A stretch of DNA of 64,000 nucleotides from Gammaproteobacteria bacterium (GTDB lineage Bacteria > Pseudomonadota > Gammaproteobacteria > Ga0077536), in NCBI GenBank assembly GCA_016209015.1, contig JACQWY010000032.1, positions 103,427 to 167,426 on the forward strand, given 5' to 3'. The notes beneath the pieces are model-generated. The model saw only the letters and a list, made by a program, of their open reading frames with translations, made no database searches and had not been told where the DNA came from. Both the position numbers and the translations under genes were made by a program. Below are positions 41,130 to 50,119 of the stretch, piece by piece; the stretch's first letter is position 1; every line of letters begins with the position of its first letter.

Positions 41130-41579
41130 TCAGGGCAGGGCGAATTCGAGATTGATGCGCTTCGAGGGCACGAACTTGTGGCGCGCGAAGAACCGCTCCA
41201 GCGCGAAGTCGTCCCAGTTCACGAGCGTGTAGACCTTCGTCACGCCCGCCGCCTTCATGTTCATCATGAACTGATCGAGCAGCTCGCTCGCGAGACCTTT
41301 GTGCTGGAGCGCGGGATCGACGCCGAGTGAATCGATCGTCGCCGTCGTCTCGGGGATCCCGAACTCGCCGAAGTAGACGTCGCCCATGATGAAGCCGGCG
41401 ACCCTGCCGTCGATCTCGGCGACGATTGATGAATTGATGCTGCGGGTCGGATCCGTGATGAGCGCGATCTTCCGCTCGTAGTATTCGCGGCGCGACTGGC
41501 GGCTCGCCTTCTCGTCGATCGCGACGATGGCGTCGAGATCGCCGGCCTTCAGCACACGCAGGATGCGGTCCTCTGACAT
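41130..41579 (-). CDS. GNAT family N-acetyltransferase
   Basis: 'MSEDRILRVLKAGDLDAIVAIDEKASRQSRREYYERK...SLGVDPALQHKGLASELLDQFM'. Confidence 0.85.
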   Translation of the reverse strand: MSEDRILRVLKAGDLDAIVAIDEKASRQSRREYYERKIALITDPTRSINSSIVAEIDGRVAGFIMGDVYFGEFGIPETTATIDSLGVDPALQHKGLASELLDQFMMNMKAAGVTKVYTLVNWDDFALERFFARHKFVPSKRINLEFALP

Positions 41580-41619
41580 GTCGTCCCTCCTTGCGGGAAA
41601 CCGCCCGCGGGCGGCGCTG

Positions 41620-41880
41620 TCAATCGAACAGTTCGTCCGTCGCCGGCGCATCCGCGCGGCGTCGCACGTAGAGCGTGCCGAGCACCTGGCCCAGGGCTTC
41701 GCCGGCATCGAGGCAGCTCGTGCATTCGTCGCCGCAGCGCGGCGGCAGGCCGCGGATCTCGACCTCGTAGCCGAGCGCGCGATAGTTCTGCGCCATTTCC
41801 GAGAGCCGCGGCTCGGAGAGCGTCGAGAGGCGCTGCCAGCCGTCGTCCTGTACCTGTTCTGCCGGGACGATGGGGATCAC
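41620..41880 (-). CDS. small Cys-containing protein (86 aa) within the bzd-like operon
   Basis: GTG-start reading VIPIVPAEQVQDDGWQRLSTLSEPRLSEMAQNYRALGYEVEIRGLPPRCGDECTSCLDAGEALGQVLGTLYVRRR...; lies between the ferredoxin and GNAT genes. Confidence 0.5.
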   Translation of the reverse strand: MIPIVPAEQVQDDGWQRLSTLSEPRLSEMAQNYRALGYEVEIRGLPPRCGDECTSCLDAGEALGQVLGTLYVRRRADAPATDELFD

Positions 41881-41894
41881 GCGGCGCACGGCGG

Positions 41895-42179
41895 CTACCA
41901 AGAATGCCCGATCGCGCCCGGCGTGCAGGCGCTCGCGCAGGGCAAGGGTCCGCGCCCGGTCGAGGGTTTGCACTCGGCGCAATCGTAAGCGAGGCTGCGG
42001 CGGAACTGCTCCTTCACGTGCACGACCTCGTCGTCGTAATCGTCGACCATGGATTCGAACATGCCTTTCGGGCACGCGCCCAGGCAGGCGCGACCGACCG
42101 GGCAGGTGATGCACTGGTCCGTGTCGATGCTGATGTAGTACTCGCCCGAGCCGTCCTTGTAACCGTAGTTCGCGATCAC
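41895..42179 (-). CDS. bzdM: ferredoxin (electron donor to benzoyl-CoA reductase)
   Basis: 'IDTDQCITCPVGRACLGACPKGMFE...AYDCAECKPSTGRGPLPCASACTPGAI' Fe-S Cys motifs. Confidence 0.75.
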   Translation of the reverse strand: MIANYGYKDGSGEYYISIDTDQCITCPVGRACLGACPKGMFESMVDDYDDEVVHVKEQFRRSLAYDCAECKPSTGRGPLPCASACTPGAIGHSW

Positions 42180-42189
42180 GGCGCCGGCC

Positions 42190-43107
42190 TCAGGCGAGGA
42201 GGGGCTTAGCCGGCCCCTGTTTCTGCACGAGCGTGTGGGCGAACAGCGCGCCGCCGAGCGCGCCGGCGATCTGGCTGTCGATCTTCGTCGCCATGGCCTG
42301 GATGCCCAGCAATTTCTCGATGCGCTTCACGACGCCGGGGTTCTTCGCGATGCCCCCGGTGATGAAGAAGCCTTCCTCCACACCGATGCGCTCCAGCAGC
42401 GACACCACGCGTTCGGCCATCGCCTGGCAATACGCCGCGATCACCTTGTTCTTCGTGTAACCGCCCTTCAGCAGCGCGAGCGCTTCCGACTTCGCGAACA
42501 CGACGCACACCGAGGACACGGCCTCGGGCTCCTGGTCGACGTCGAACGAGCGCCCGCCGAGCTCGGCGATCGGGATCTGCATGAGATCGGAGATCACTTC
42601 CATGCCGCGGCCGGTTCCCGCCGCGCACTTGTCGTTCATGAGGAAGTTCGTAACCTTGCCCTTCTCGTCGCAGTGGATGGCCTTGCAGTCCTGGCCGCCC
42701 ATGTCGAGGATCGTGCGCACCGAGTTGCCGCCCATGTAGTTCGCGCCGCGCGCATGGCAGGCGATTTCCGTGATGGCCTTGTGCGAGAACGGCACGTTGA
42801 CGCGGCCGTAGCCGGTGCCGACGACGAAGTGCACGTCGTTCAGCGTCATGCCGGTCTGGCCCGCGATGCCCTTGAACGCATTCAGCGCGGAATCCGGCGA
42901 GTTGCTGCCGGTGCGCATGGAGCTGTAGGCATAGAGCTCGCCGTCGGCGACGGCGACGCACTGCGAGCTCACGGAGCCGACGTCGATGCCGAGCGTGAGC
43001 GTCTTCGCGCTCCGCCAGTCCTTCGTCTCGTCCACCCAGACGTTCTCGGCCCAGCGCCAGAATTCGGGTTTCTCGCCGGCGGCGGGCGTAGCGGCTTCTG
43101 CATTCAT
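42190..43107 (-). CDS. bzdQ: class I benzoyl-CoA reductase ATPase subunit (BzdQ/BcrD-type)
   Basis: 'TLGIDVGSVSSQCVAV', 'VVGTGYGRVNVPF', 'DMGGQDCKAI', 'NDKCAAGTGRGMEVI', 'VCVVFAKSEALALL', 'GGIAKNPGVV'. Confidence 0.87.
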   Translation of the reverse strand: MNAEAATPAAGEKPEFWRWAENVWVDETKDWRSAKTLTLGIDVGSVSSQCVAVADGELYAYSSMRTGSNSPDSALNAFKGIAGQTGMTLNDVHFVVGTGYGRVNVPFSHKAITEIACHARGANYMGGNSVRTILDMGGQDCKAIHCDEKGKVTNFLMNDKCAAGTGRGMEVISDLMQIPIAELGGRSFDVDQEPEAVSSVCVVFAKSEALALLKGGYTKNKVIAAYCQAMAERVVSLLERIGVEEGFFITGGIAKNPGVVKRIEKLLGIQAMATKIDSQIAGALGGALFAHTLVQKQGPAKPLLA

Positions 43108-43126
43108 CGTTGATTCCCCTCGGCGT

Positions 43127-43936
43127 TCAGGCGCGTTGCGTGGCGGCGAGCAGCGCACAGCCGAGCGCGCTCACGTATTCCGGCATGTCGGGCAGCTTGA
43201 TTTCGTCCACCCCCATCGCGGTCTGCAGCGATTTCACGAAGCCCGTGTTGTGGACCATGCCGCCGATGAGCACCACGTCGTTGTCGATGCCGACCCGGCG
43301 CACCATCGCGCACACGCGGCTCGCGACGGCGTCGAGCACGGCCTTCGCGATGTCCTCTTTCGGCGTCGAGGAATGGATGAGCGAGACGACTTCGGATTCC
43401 GCGAAGACGGTGCACTGCGCATTCATCGGGATCGAGCGATCCGAGCGCAGGCTCGATTCGCCGAACTCCTTCAGCGACATCTGCAGCGCGCGGCTCATCG
43501 CCTCGGCGAACGAGCCCGCGCCGGCCGCGCACTTCTCGTTGCCGGCGAAGTCCGTCGCCTTGCCGGAGCCGTCGGTCTTGATGCCGCGGCCCTCCTCGGC
43601 GCCGACGTCGACGATCGTGCGCGCGCTCGGGTAGAAGAACGACGCACCCTTCGCGCCCGCGGACATCTCGGTGACGCTGTCCGTCGCGAACTTCACCATC
43701 TTGCGACCCGCCCCCGTCGCGTAGACGGCACCGACCGCGCCGCGGTCGAGCCCGGCCGAGGCGAGCGCCTCCTCGAAGGCCTGATCCGCCGCGGCATCCG
43801 CGTCGAGATCGCCCGGGAACATGAGGTGTTTGCCCTTGACCACGAATTGCAGCGCGGGTGCACCCTCGACTTTCGCATCCTCGAGCAGCACCACTTTGAC
43901 GGTGCGCGAGCCCATGTCGATACCGGCGGTGATCAT
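43127..43936 (-). CDS. bzdP: class I benzoyl-CoA reductase ATPase subunit (BzdP/BcrA-type)
   Basis: 'AGIDMGSRTVKVVLL', 'TGAGRKMVKFA', 'NEKCAAGAGSFAEAM', 'QCTVFAESEVVSLI', 'GGMVHNTGFV'. Confidence 0.87.
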   Translation of the reverse strand: MITAGIDMGSRTVKVVLLEDAKVEGAPALQFVVKGKHLMFPGDLDADAAADQAFEEALASAGLDRGAVGAVYATGAGRKMVKFATDSVTEMSAGAKGASFFYPSARTIVDVGAEEGRGIKTDGSGKATDFAGNEKCAAGAGSFAEAMSRALQMSLKEFGESSLRSDRSIPMNAQCTVFAESEVVSLIHSSTPKEDIAKAVLDAVASRVCAMVRRVGIDNDVVLIGGMVHNTGFVKSLQTAMGVDEIKLPDMPEYVSALGCALLAATQRA

Positions 43937-43953
43937 GTCGTTGCGTCCTCCGT

Positions 43954-45264
43954 TCAGGCGGCCGTCTTGCGCAGGCCGAGTTGTTCCATGAAGGCGTCGA
44001 CGCGGCCCTGCGTGCGCACTTCGTCGAATTCGCGCTCGTCGCCCATATTGCCCTCGAAAGTCATGACGGGTATGCCCGAGCCGGCGAGGCCGAGGCGATT
44101 CTCCATGATGCCGAGCGAGAGCCCTTCGCAGCCGCGGTTCAGGTGCAGCATCACGCCGTCGACGTGCCATTCCTTCACGATGCGCATCATCATCTCGGTC
44201 TTCAGGCGCGCGTCGTAGAAGTGCTGCCACTGCGGCTTCGAGAGATTCCATTCCGCGTAGAGCTTCAAGGCCGTGTCGCGATCGTTCATCTCGATGCCCT
44301 TGTCCCACGGCAGCGTGCGGCCGCCCCAGCTGCCGTCGGGCTTGTCTTCCCAGATGCCCTCGAGGCCGAAGGTATAGAGCGAGCCGACCGAGACCGTGCC
44401 GAAGGTTTCGAGATAACGGAAGATCTTGAGGAAGCTCCACGGGGGTTGCGTGTCGGAGATGACGCGGCAGCGCTCGTTCGGCACCGCGGCGATGCCGCGC
44501 GCGACGCGATCCTTCACCTCGTCGTAGAGCTCATCATAGAAGTCCGCGCACCACTGCGCGGACTTGTGCAGCGTCGCGAGCACGTAGAGCGAGTACATCG
44601 TCTTTTCGTCGAGCGGCGCGGGACGTGCCTTGTTCAGCGCGCAGATGTCCGCCCAGCGGCTCGTCGAGCGCATCTCGTTCCTGATCGCGCGAATGAGGCG
44701 CTCGTCGTCACACTTCCGGCCCGTCGCCTTCTCGATGAACTCGATGCCGTCGTGAAGCTGGTTCGCGACGTAAGCGATGCGCTGGGCGTCGAGATCACGA
44801 TGCGGTCCGACGCCGACGTCGAGATAGAACTGCGGCACCTTCTCGTGCTGCGCGACGTGCTGGTACCACTTCGAGTGCGAGCAGCAGATCTGGGTCTGGA
44901 AGATGAAATCCGGTTTCGGGAACGTGCCGCCGAACGCGTATTTGTTCAGATGCATGCCGCCCCAGTAGATGCGCATGTAGGCGCAGAGATCGCGCGCGAA
45001 GCCATAGGCCTCGGCGGCATCCATGCATTCCTTCGCGAAGCGGCGATCGTGCGAGGCGGAGGCCGCATAAGGCTCGCCGGTCAATGAATAGACGTCATCT
45101 CCGAACGCGGTCGGGATCGCGTCCAGCGCCCAGGCGGAGCCCGACCAGCGCAGCCCGCCGTTGTCCTTGGCGCGTGCGTAGTTCAGGTAATACTGCTCGC
45201 GCAGCTCCTTCGCCTTCTTCCAGAGCTTCAGCGGTTCGGTCGGATAGCGGTTCTCGGCGGTCAT
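43954..45264 (-). CDS. bzdO: class I benzoyl-CoA reductase catalytic subunit (BzdO/BcrB-type)
   Basis: '[57 protein letters not shown]', '[18 protein letters not shown]', '[19 protein letters not shown]'. Confidence 0.87.
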   Translation of the reverse strand: MTAENRYPTEPLKLWKKAKELREQYYLNYARAKDNGGLRWSGSAWALDAIPTAFGDDVYSLTGEPYAASASHDRRFAKECMDAAEAYGFARDLCAYMRIYWGGMHLNKYAFGGTFPKPDFIFQTQICCSHSKWYQHVAQHEKVPQFYLDVGVGPHRDLDAQRIAYVANQLHDGIEFIEKATGRKCDDERLIRAIRNEMRSTSRWADICALNKARPAPLDEKTMYSLYVLATLHKSAQWCADFYDELYDEVKDRVARGIAAVPNERCRVISDTQPPWSFLKIFRYLETFGTVSVGSLYTFGLEGIWEDKPDGSWGGRTLPWDKGIEMNDRDTALKLYAEWNLSKPQWQHFYDARLKTEMMMRIVKEWHVDGVMLHLNRGCEGLSLGIMENRLGLAGSGIPVMTFEGNMGDEREFDEVRTQGRVDAFMEQLGLRKTAA

Positions 45265-45280
45265 GGCGTGGCCTCCCGGC

Positions 45281-46420
45281 TCAGAACAGGTCGTCTTCGC
45301 GCAGCGTCTCGAGGAAGGCCTCGATGCGGATGCGGAACGGACCGATCGGATTCGTGATGTCGAACTCGAGGAAGAGCGTCGGGATGCCGGCCGCCTCGAG
45401 ATGGCGTTTCAGGTCGGGATAATCGCCTTCGTGCGGATCGCAGAACTTCTGCTGCAGGAACACCGCGGCCTGCGCCTTGTAATTCTGCGCGAGCTTCAGC
45501 ACGTGATCGAAGCGGGTGTGCTCGGGATAGTCCTTCGTCGGGCACGCCGGGCGTTCGCAGTAGCGGTCCGCGATCGCCGCGACCGCGTCGCCGTTCACCT
45601 TCACCTCGTTCCAGAAGTAGCGCGATCCCGAGCACTGGTCGTCGATGACGATCGTCGCACCCACGGATTCCACCATCGCCATGAAGCCGCAATCGTCGTT
45701 CTCGGAGCCGATGGTCATGAGCCGCACGCCTTCTTCCCGTTCCATCTCGCGATCCGGCAAGGCGGCGATCACGCGCTTCAACTCCGCGTTGTGCTCGCGC
45801 TTGTCGACGAACTGCGCGGTCAGCGCGGCGTAGACGGCTTCGAGCCCCGTGACTTTCGGATTCGCTTCCTTGCGGAATTCGTAGAGCGCGCGGAGCAGGC
45901 GACGGTTCTCGTTCACGACGCCGATCGCCTCGTTCAGCGCGGCCTCGTCGAGCGCGCGGCCCGTGAGCTGCTCGAGGAACTCGCGGAAGCGTCGGACCTC
46001 GTGGCGGTGCGCGGCTTTCGCATGGCGACTCTGCACGTCGTTCGGCATCGGGCAGTAGTAGTCCCACTGCACGGACGGCACGTGGCGGCGCCAGGCGTCG
46101 AAGGCCTGCCGGTACTGGATGCAGGATTGGGTGAGCGTCACGCCGTCGGCGTAGTCGAAGCGGCCGAGCAGCCCCTGCGCGAGCGAGTCGCGGCAGAACG
46201 GGCAGAACATGCCGAAGATGTGCGGCTCGGAGACGTTCTGGGGCTCGTGGGCGCCGAGCACGCGCACCGGCAGCATGCCGGCCGCGATCAGGAGCTCCTC
46301 GGGCGTGTAAGTGCACATCGTCGCCACGACCTGACCGCCGGTGCGGGCTTTCCAGTCCCGCGCGTAGTCGTGGCGCCGCTCGTACCAGGCCGTGAATTGG
46401 CCGAACAAGCCGCTTCCCAT
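45281..46420 (-). CDS. bzdN: class I benzoyl-CoA reductase catalytic subunit (BzdN/BcrC-type)
   Basis: '[22 protein letters not shown]', '[43 protein letters not shown]', '[34 protein letters not shown]'. Confidence 0.87.
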   Translation of the reverse strand: MGSGLFGQFTAWYERRHDYARDWKARTGGQVVATMCTYTPEELLIAAGMLPVRVLGAHEPQNVSEPHIFGMFCPFCRDSLAQGLLGRFDYADGVTLTQSCIQYRQAFDAWRRHVPSVQWDYYCPMPNDVQSRHAKAAHRHEVRRFREFLEQLTGRALDEAALNEAIGVVNENRRLLRALYEFRKEANPKVTGLEAVYAALTAQFVDKREHNAELKRVIAALPDREMEREEGVRLMTIGSENDDCGFMAMVESVGATIVIDDQCSGSRYFWNEVKVNGDAVAAIADRYCERPACPTKDYPEHTRFDHVLKLAQNYKAQAAVFLQQKFCDPHEGDYPDLKRHLEAAGIPTLFLEFDITNPIGPFRIRIEAFLETLREDDLF

Positions 46421-46475
46421 CGGGGGTCCTCCATCAGCTCAGCGTTGTCGGTCCGGCCTCGGTCGGGCCGGTAAA

Positions 46476-46515
46476 GGCAGCATATCGCAGAATATGCATT
46501 ATGTTGCATGCTGCC
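46476..46515 (-). promoter_or_regulatory. candidate operator: nested dyads with TGCA cores upstream of bzdN
   Basis: GGCAGCAT(46476-46483)...ATGCTGCC(46508-46515); ATGCA-N6-TGCAT at 46494-46509; minus-strand CATAAT -10-like hexamer inside. Confidence 0.5.
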
Positions 46516-46535
46516 GGGACGGCTTCCAGGCGGGT

Positions 46536-46549
46536 TTGACGCAGATCAA
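46536..46549 (-). promoter_or_regulatory. candidate FNR/AcpR-type box upstream of bzdN
   Basis: Minus strand TTGATCTGCGTCAA, one mismatch from TTGAT-N4-ATCAA; centred ~122 nt upstream of the bzdN ATG. Confidence 0.5.
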
Positions 46550-46865
46550 CGAAATGCGAGGGCGGGATGCGGGGCGTACACCCCGCGAGCGCGACGAAGT
46601 CGATCGTGGCCGCGGTGCCCGAGGCACCGAGGTCGAGAAGGATGACCGCCGCGACGGCGGCCGCCGGCCGGACGATGCCGTGCCTCGTGAGCAGCCGGTA
46701 AGAGGCGGACCCGTGGCCATGTCCGTCCCCGCGTTCAGCGGTTCGACGGTCGGCCTCCGGAGTGGCGGTGGGGCTGCGGACTGCAGGACGACGCCTTCGG
46801 CCGTGTCATCGGCCGGCGGGTCACTGCTCAGGGCAGGCGGCCGCGGCTCCCCGCGGCCGGCGCGC

Positions 46866-47813
46866 TCAGATCCCGCCGCCGTCCTGGTACGCTTCGGCGC
46901 GGGACTGGGCCTGCGAGACGTTGCTGCCCGGCGGCACGCTGTAGGTGAGCCAGACGTTGCCGCCGATCGTCGAGCCGCGGCCGAGGGTGATGCGGCCGAG
47001 CACGGTCGCGCCGGCATAGATGACGACGTCGTCCTCGACGATCGGATGGCGCGCGTTGCCCTTCACGAGCGTGCCGTCCTCGGCCGCCGTGAAGCGCTTC
47101 GCACCGAGCGTGACCGCCTGGTAGAGACGCACGTTGCGCCCGATGATCGCCGTCTCGCCGATCACGACACCCGTGCCGTGATCGATGAAGAAGCTCTCAC
47201 CGATCGTCGCGCCCGGGTGGATGTCGATGCCGGTCGCGGAGTGCGCGATCTCGGCGATGATGCGCGCGACGAGCGGCAGGCCCGCGAGATAGAAGACATG
47301 CGCGATGCGGTGATAAGTGACCGCCGTGAACCCCGGATAGCAGACGAGCACCTCGTCGACGCTGCGCGCCGCCGGGTCGCCGCGATAGGCCGCGATCATG
47401 TCCGTCTCGAGCAGCGCGCGGATCCCGGGCAGGTAGCCCGCGAATTCGCGCACCACCGCCGCGGCGCGCGCCTCGTGCTCCGCGCAGTGCGCCGGATCCG
47501 TGAACGCGAGCTCGAGACGGATCTGCTCCGTGAGGTCGCGCAGCGCACGGGCGAGCGTGTCGCCCACGAAATAATCCGCGCCCTCCGCCGTCAGCCCGGC
47601 GGGGCCGAGCCCGTTCGGAAAGAGCGCCGCGCGCAGCCCCTGCAGCACGTCGGCGAGCACGTGCGGCGAGGGCAGCTTCGCGAGGTTCGAATCGCAGAGA
47701 TGATTACGCGAGCCCTGCGCCTTCACGCGTTGCGCGCGGAGATCGGCGACGATGGCTTCGATGCCCCAGGCCGTGCCCGGGTGTGCGGTGAAGGGGAGGT
47801 CGGTCGTACTCAT
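46866..47813 (-). CDS. serine O-acetyltransferase
   Basis: C-terminal hexapeptide repeats 'GIDIHPGATIGESFFIDHGTGVVIGETAIIGRNVRLYQAVTLGAK'. Confidence 0.9.
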   Translation of the reverse strand: MSTTDLPFTAHPGTAWGIEAIVADLRAQRVKAQGSRNHLCDSNLAKLPSPHVLADVLQGLRAALFPNGLGPAGLTAEGADYFVGDTLARALRDLTEQIRLELAFTDPAHCAEHEARAAAVVREFAGYLPGIRALLETDMIAAYRGDPAARSVDEVLVCYPGFTAVTYHRIAHVFYLAGLPLVARIIAEIAHSATGIDIHPGATIGESFFIDHGTGVVIGETAIIGRNVRLYQAVTLGAKRFTAAEDGTLVKGNARHPIVEDDVVIYAGATVLGRITLGRGSTIGGNVWLTYSVPPGSNVSQAQSRAEAYQDGGGI

Positions 47814-47955
47814 CGGGTTCACTCCTGGCTCGGGCGCCCTGGATACCCTGTGCGGAGCCCGTGCGAAACGGGGCGTCGGCGATCCGGTCAGCGTCGGTCG
47901 GTATGGCGCCAAACTAAAGAGCCGTCCCCGGCCCGTCAAGGCCGATGCATTCCCG

Positions 47956-50097
47956 CTACGGCGCAGGGGTTTGGTGCGTGCGCGGCCCGAACAGCCTGGC
48001 GACGAGCGGCGAGGCGGGCTTCGCCCGGGCGAGTCGCGTGTTGTCGAAGTAATCCTGCATCCGGCATTCGCCGTGACCGAACGCGCCGAAGCGGAAGCGC
48101 AACGTCGCCTCGAGCGCGCCTTCGAACACGACGCCGAGCAGGAGACCGTCCGCTCTCACGAGCCGCACGGGCACCCCGGCTTCCTGCCGCCAGCAATGGC
48201 TGTAACCGAACGGCAGCACGAGCAGCGAGCGGCCCGCGCTCTTCGCGCGGAGCTCGAGGCCGTTCGGCACGATCCGGATCGCGCGGTCGACGGCCGTCAC
48301 GAACGCGCCGGGCTCCGCGTGCGCGAGGATCGCCTGCCTCGCCGGGTCGATTTCACCCGCCGCGAGCCGCGCGAGCGTGCGGTTCGGATCCGCCTCGCCG
48401 ATCGTTTCGACGGGCGAGTAGCCGTCGATGTTCGCGCCCGCGACGTCGTAGAGCACGAGCTCGCCGCCCGGCGCCGCCACGCGGCGCTTTTCCGTCGCGC
48501 GATCGCCGAGCTCGACGAGCGGCCGATCGGTGACGATCGTGCGCACGCCGAAGAGCGGGAAGAGCGCCGCGCTCTCGCGGCCGAGGGTGAAGATGTTCCG
48601 TTCGAGGTGTTTGCCCGCCGGGACGAACGAAGGGCCGAGCGCGTAGAGCAGCGGCGAATAGACCGAGCTGTATTCCTCGAGCGTCGGCACGCCGAACCAC
48701 CACAGGCCCATCAGCCGGTGATCGTTGCCGGTCGCCCGCGCGACCTCGTGCTGGCGCCCATACTGGCCGCCGTTCCAGAGGATGGGCGCCTTGTCGGCGA
48801 TGCCCGAGATGTTGACGGTGCGGCCGCGGAATGCGCTGCCCGGCGCGATTGCGAGCGCCTCGCGCAGATCGCCCGGGATCGCCGCGAGCTGCGGCGGCCA
48901 GGGCTGGCGCGTCGGATTCGGCGGGATCGGCTGCCAGAGGCCGTAGCCGAGGAGCGCGACGACGGCCGCGATGCCGGGCAGCGCGCGCGGCAGCCGCGGT
49001 GCGAGCCATGCGACCGGCACCCACAGGAGATCGCCGAGCCGCGACAGCGCGTAGCCCGCGACGATCGCGTACGCCGGCCACAGCACGAACTCGAAATACG
49101 CGAGATGGATGCCGACCCAGCCGAGCTGCGGGATCGTGGCGAGATAACTCCCAAGCGCTATCGCCGCTTCGGCGGACAGCATGACCAGCGCGAAGCGGCG
49201 CAGCCGTCCCTGCGCGACGATCGCCGTGACGAGCGCGCCGCAGCCGGCGGCCGCTCCCGCGATCGTGCTGTTGCCGCCCTGGAAGACGAGCGCCCCGGTC
49301 GCGAGCGTGATCGTGTCGGGGGCGAACTCGCCACCGAAGAGTCCGGCCGGGGAATTGAGCAGCGTCGCCAGCACGAAGGGCACCGCGCCGACGGCGAGCA
49401 GCAGCACCGCAGTCGACACCAGCCCTCCCAGGCGCCAGGGCACGTCTCGCCGATCCTCGAGCAAGGAAGCGCACGAGAATCCCAGGAGTGCGGGGACGAG
49501 GATCAGCAACGCGAGCGTGAGCGCGACGGTGAGCCAAAGTGAGCAGAGCGCGAACGTGACGGCCCAAAGCGGGCCAGATACTCCGCGCGCCATGCGGTAA
49601 CACGCGCCGATGGCGATCGCCGCAACCGCGATGGCAGCGCCGGTCTGTGGAGCGAGCGGCATGATCGGGTAAACGAGGGGATGGGGCCACAGGGGATACG
49701 CGACGATGATCACCAACCAGCCCGCGAGCGCTGCCGCGCTGGGCGATGCGCGTACGCTTCGGGCGAGAAACCAGGTTGCCGCGAAGAGTTCGACGGCCGA
49801 GACCGTCATCAGCACCACTTGGCTGGGCGATTCCCGGTCCGCCAGCCAGGCGGCCCACAACTCCGGAAAATAGACCGCCTTGAACGGATACCAGCTCGCG
49901 CCGAGCGACTGCAGCGGATTCCATCCATCTTCCAATCCCGACCACGCTCCGAACTCGAATTGAGCCTTCACGTTGGCCAGGACGTAGCTCCCATCCAGGC
50001 ACCAGTCGAGCAGCCAGTCGTGGTTCAGCGTGAAGACCACGCCGCAGAATGCGGCGAGCAATGCGACCTGGAAGGGAAAGGTCCCGAAGCGGTCCAT
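47956..50097 (-). CDS. large polytopic membrane protein (possible glycosyltransferase-like)
   Basis: ~12 hydrophobic segments followed by a soluble C-terminal region; sits in the polysaccharide locus. Confidence 0.55.
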   Translation of the reverse strand: MDRFGTFPFQVALLAAFCGVVFTLNHDWLLDWCLDGSYVLANVKAQFEFGAWSGLEDGWNPLQSLGASWYPFKAVYFPELWAAWLADRESPSQVVLMTVSAVELFAATWFLARSVRASPSAAALAGWLVIIVAYPLWPHPLVYPIMPLAPQTGAAIAVAAIAIGACYRMARGVSGPLWAVTFALCSLWLTVALTLALLILVPALLGFSCASLLEDRRDVPWRLGGLVSTAVLLLAVGAVPFVLATLLNSPAGLFGGEFAPDTITLATGALVFQGGNSTIAGAAAGCGALVTAIVAQGRLRRFALVMLSAEAAIALGSYLATIPQLGWVGIHLAYFEFVLWPAYAIVAGYALSRLGDLLWVPVAWLAPRLPRALPGIAAVVALLGYGLWQPIPPNPTRQPWPPQLAAIPGDLREALAIAPGSAFRGRTVNISGIADKAPILWNGGQYGRQHEVARATGNDHRLMGLWWFGVPTLEEYSSVYSPLLYALGPSFVPAGKHLERNIFTLGRESAALFPLFGVRTIVTDRPLVELGDRATEKRRVAAPGGELVLYDVAGANIDGYSPVETIGEADPNRTLARLAAGEIDPARQAILAHAEPGAFVTAVDRAIRIVPNGLELRAKSAGRSLLVLPFGYSHCWRQEAGVPVRLVRADGLLLGVVFEGALEATLRFRFGAFGHGECRMQDYFDNTRLARAKPASPLVARLFGPRTHQTPAP

Positions 50098-50119
50098 GAC
50101 TGCGACGGGCCGACGCGTT

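Noticed and set aside
46392-48533. 713-aa plus-strand ORF spanning the bzd promoter and serine acetyltransferase
   Set aside because: Arg-rich, non-protein-like composition and overlaps a clear minus-strand gene.
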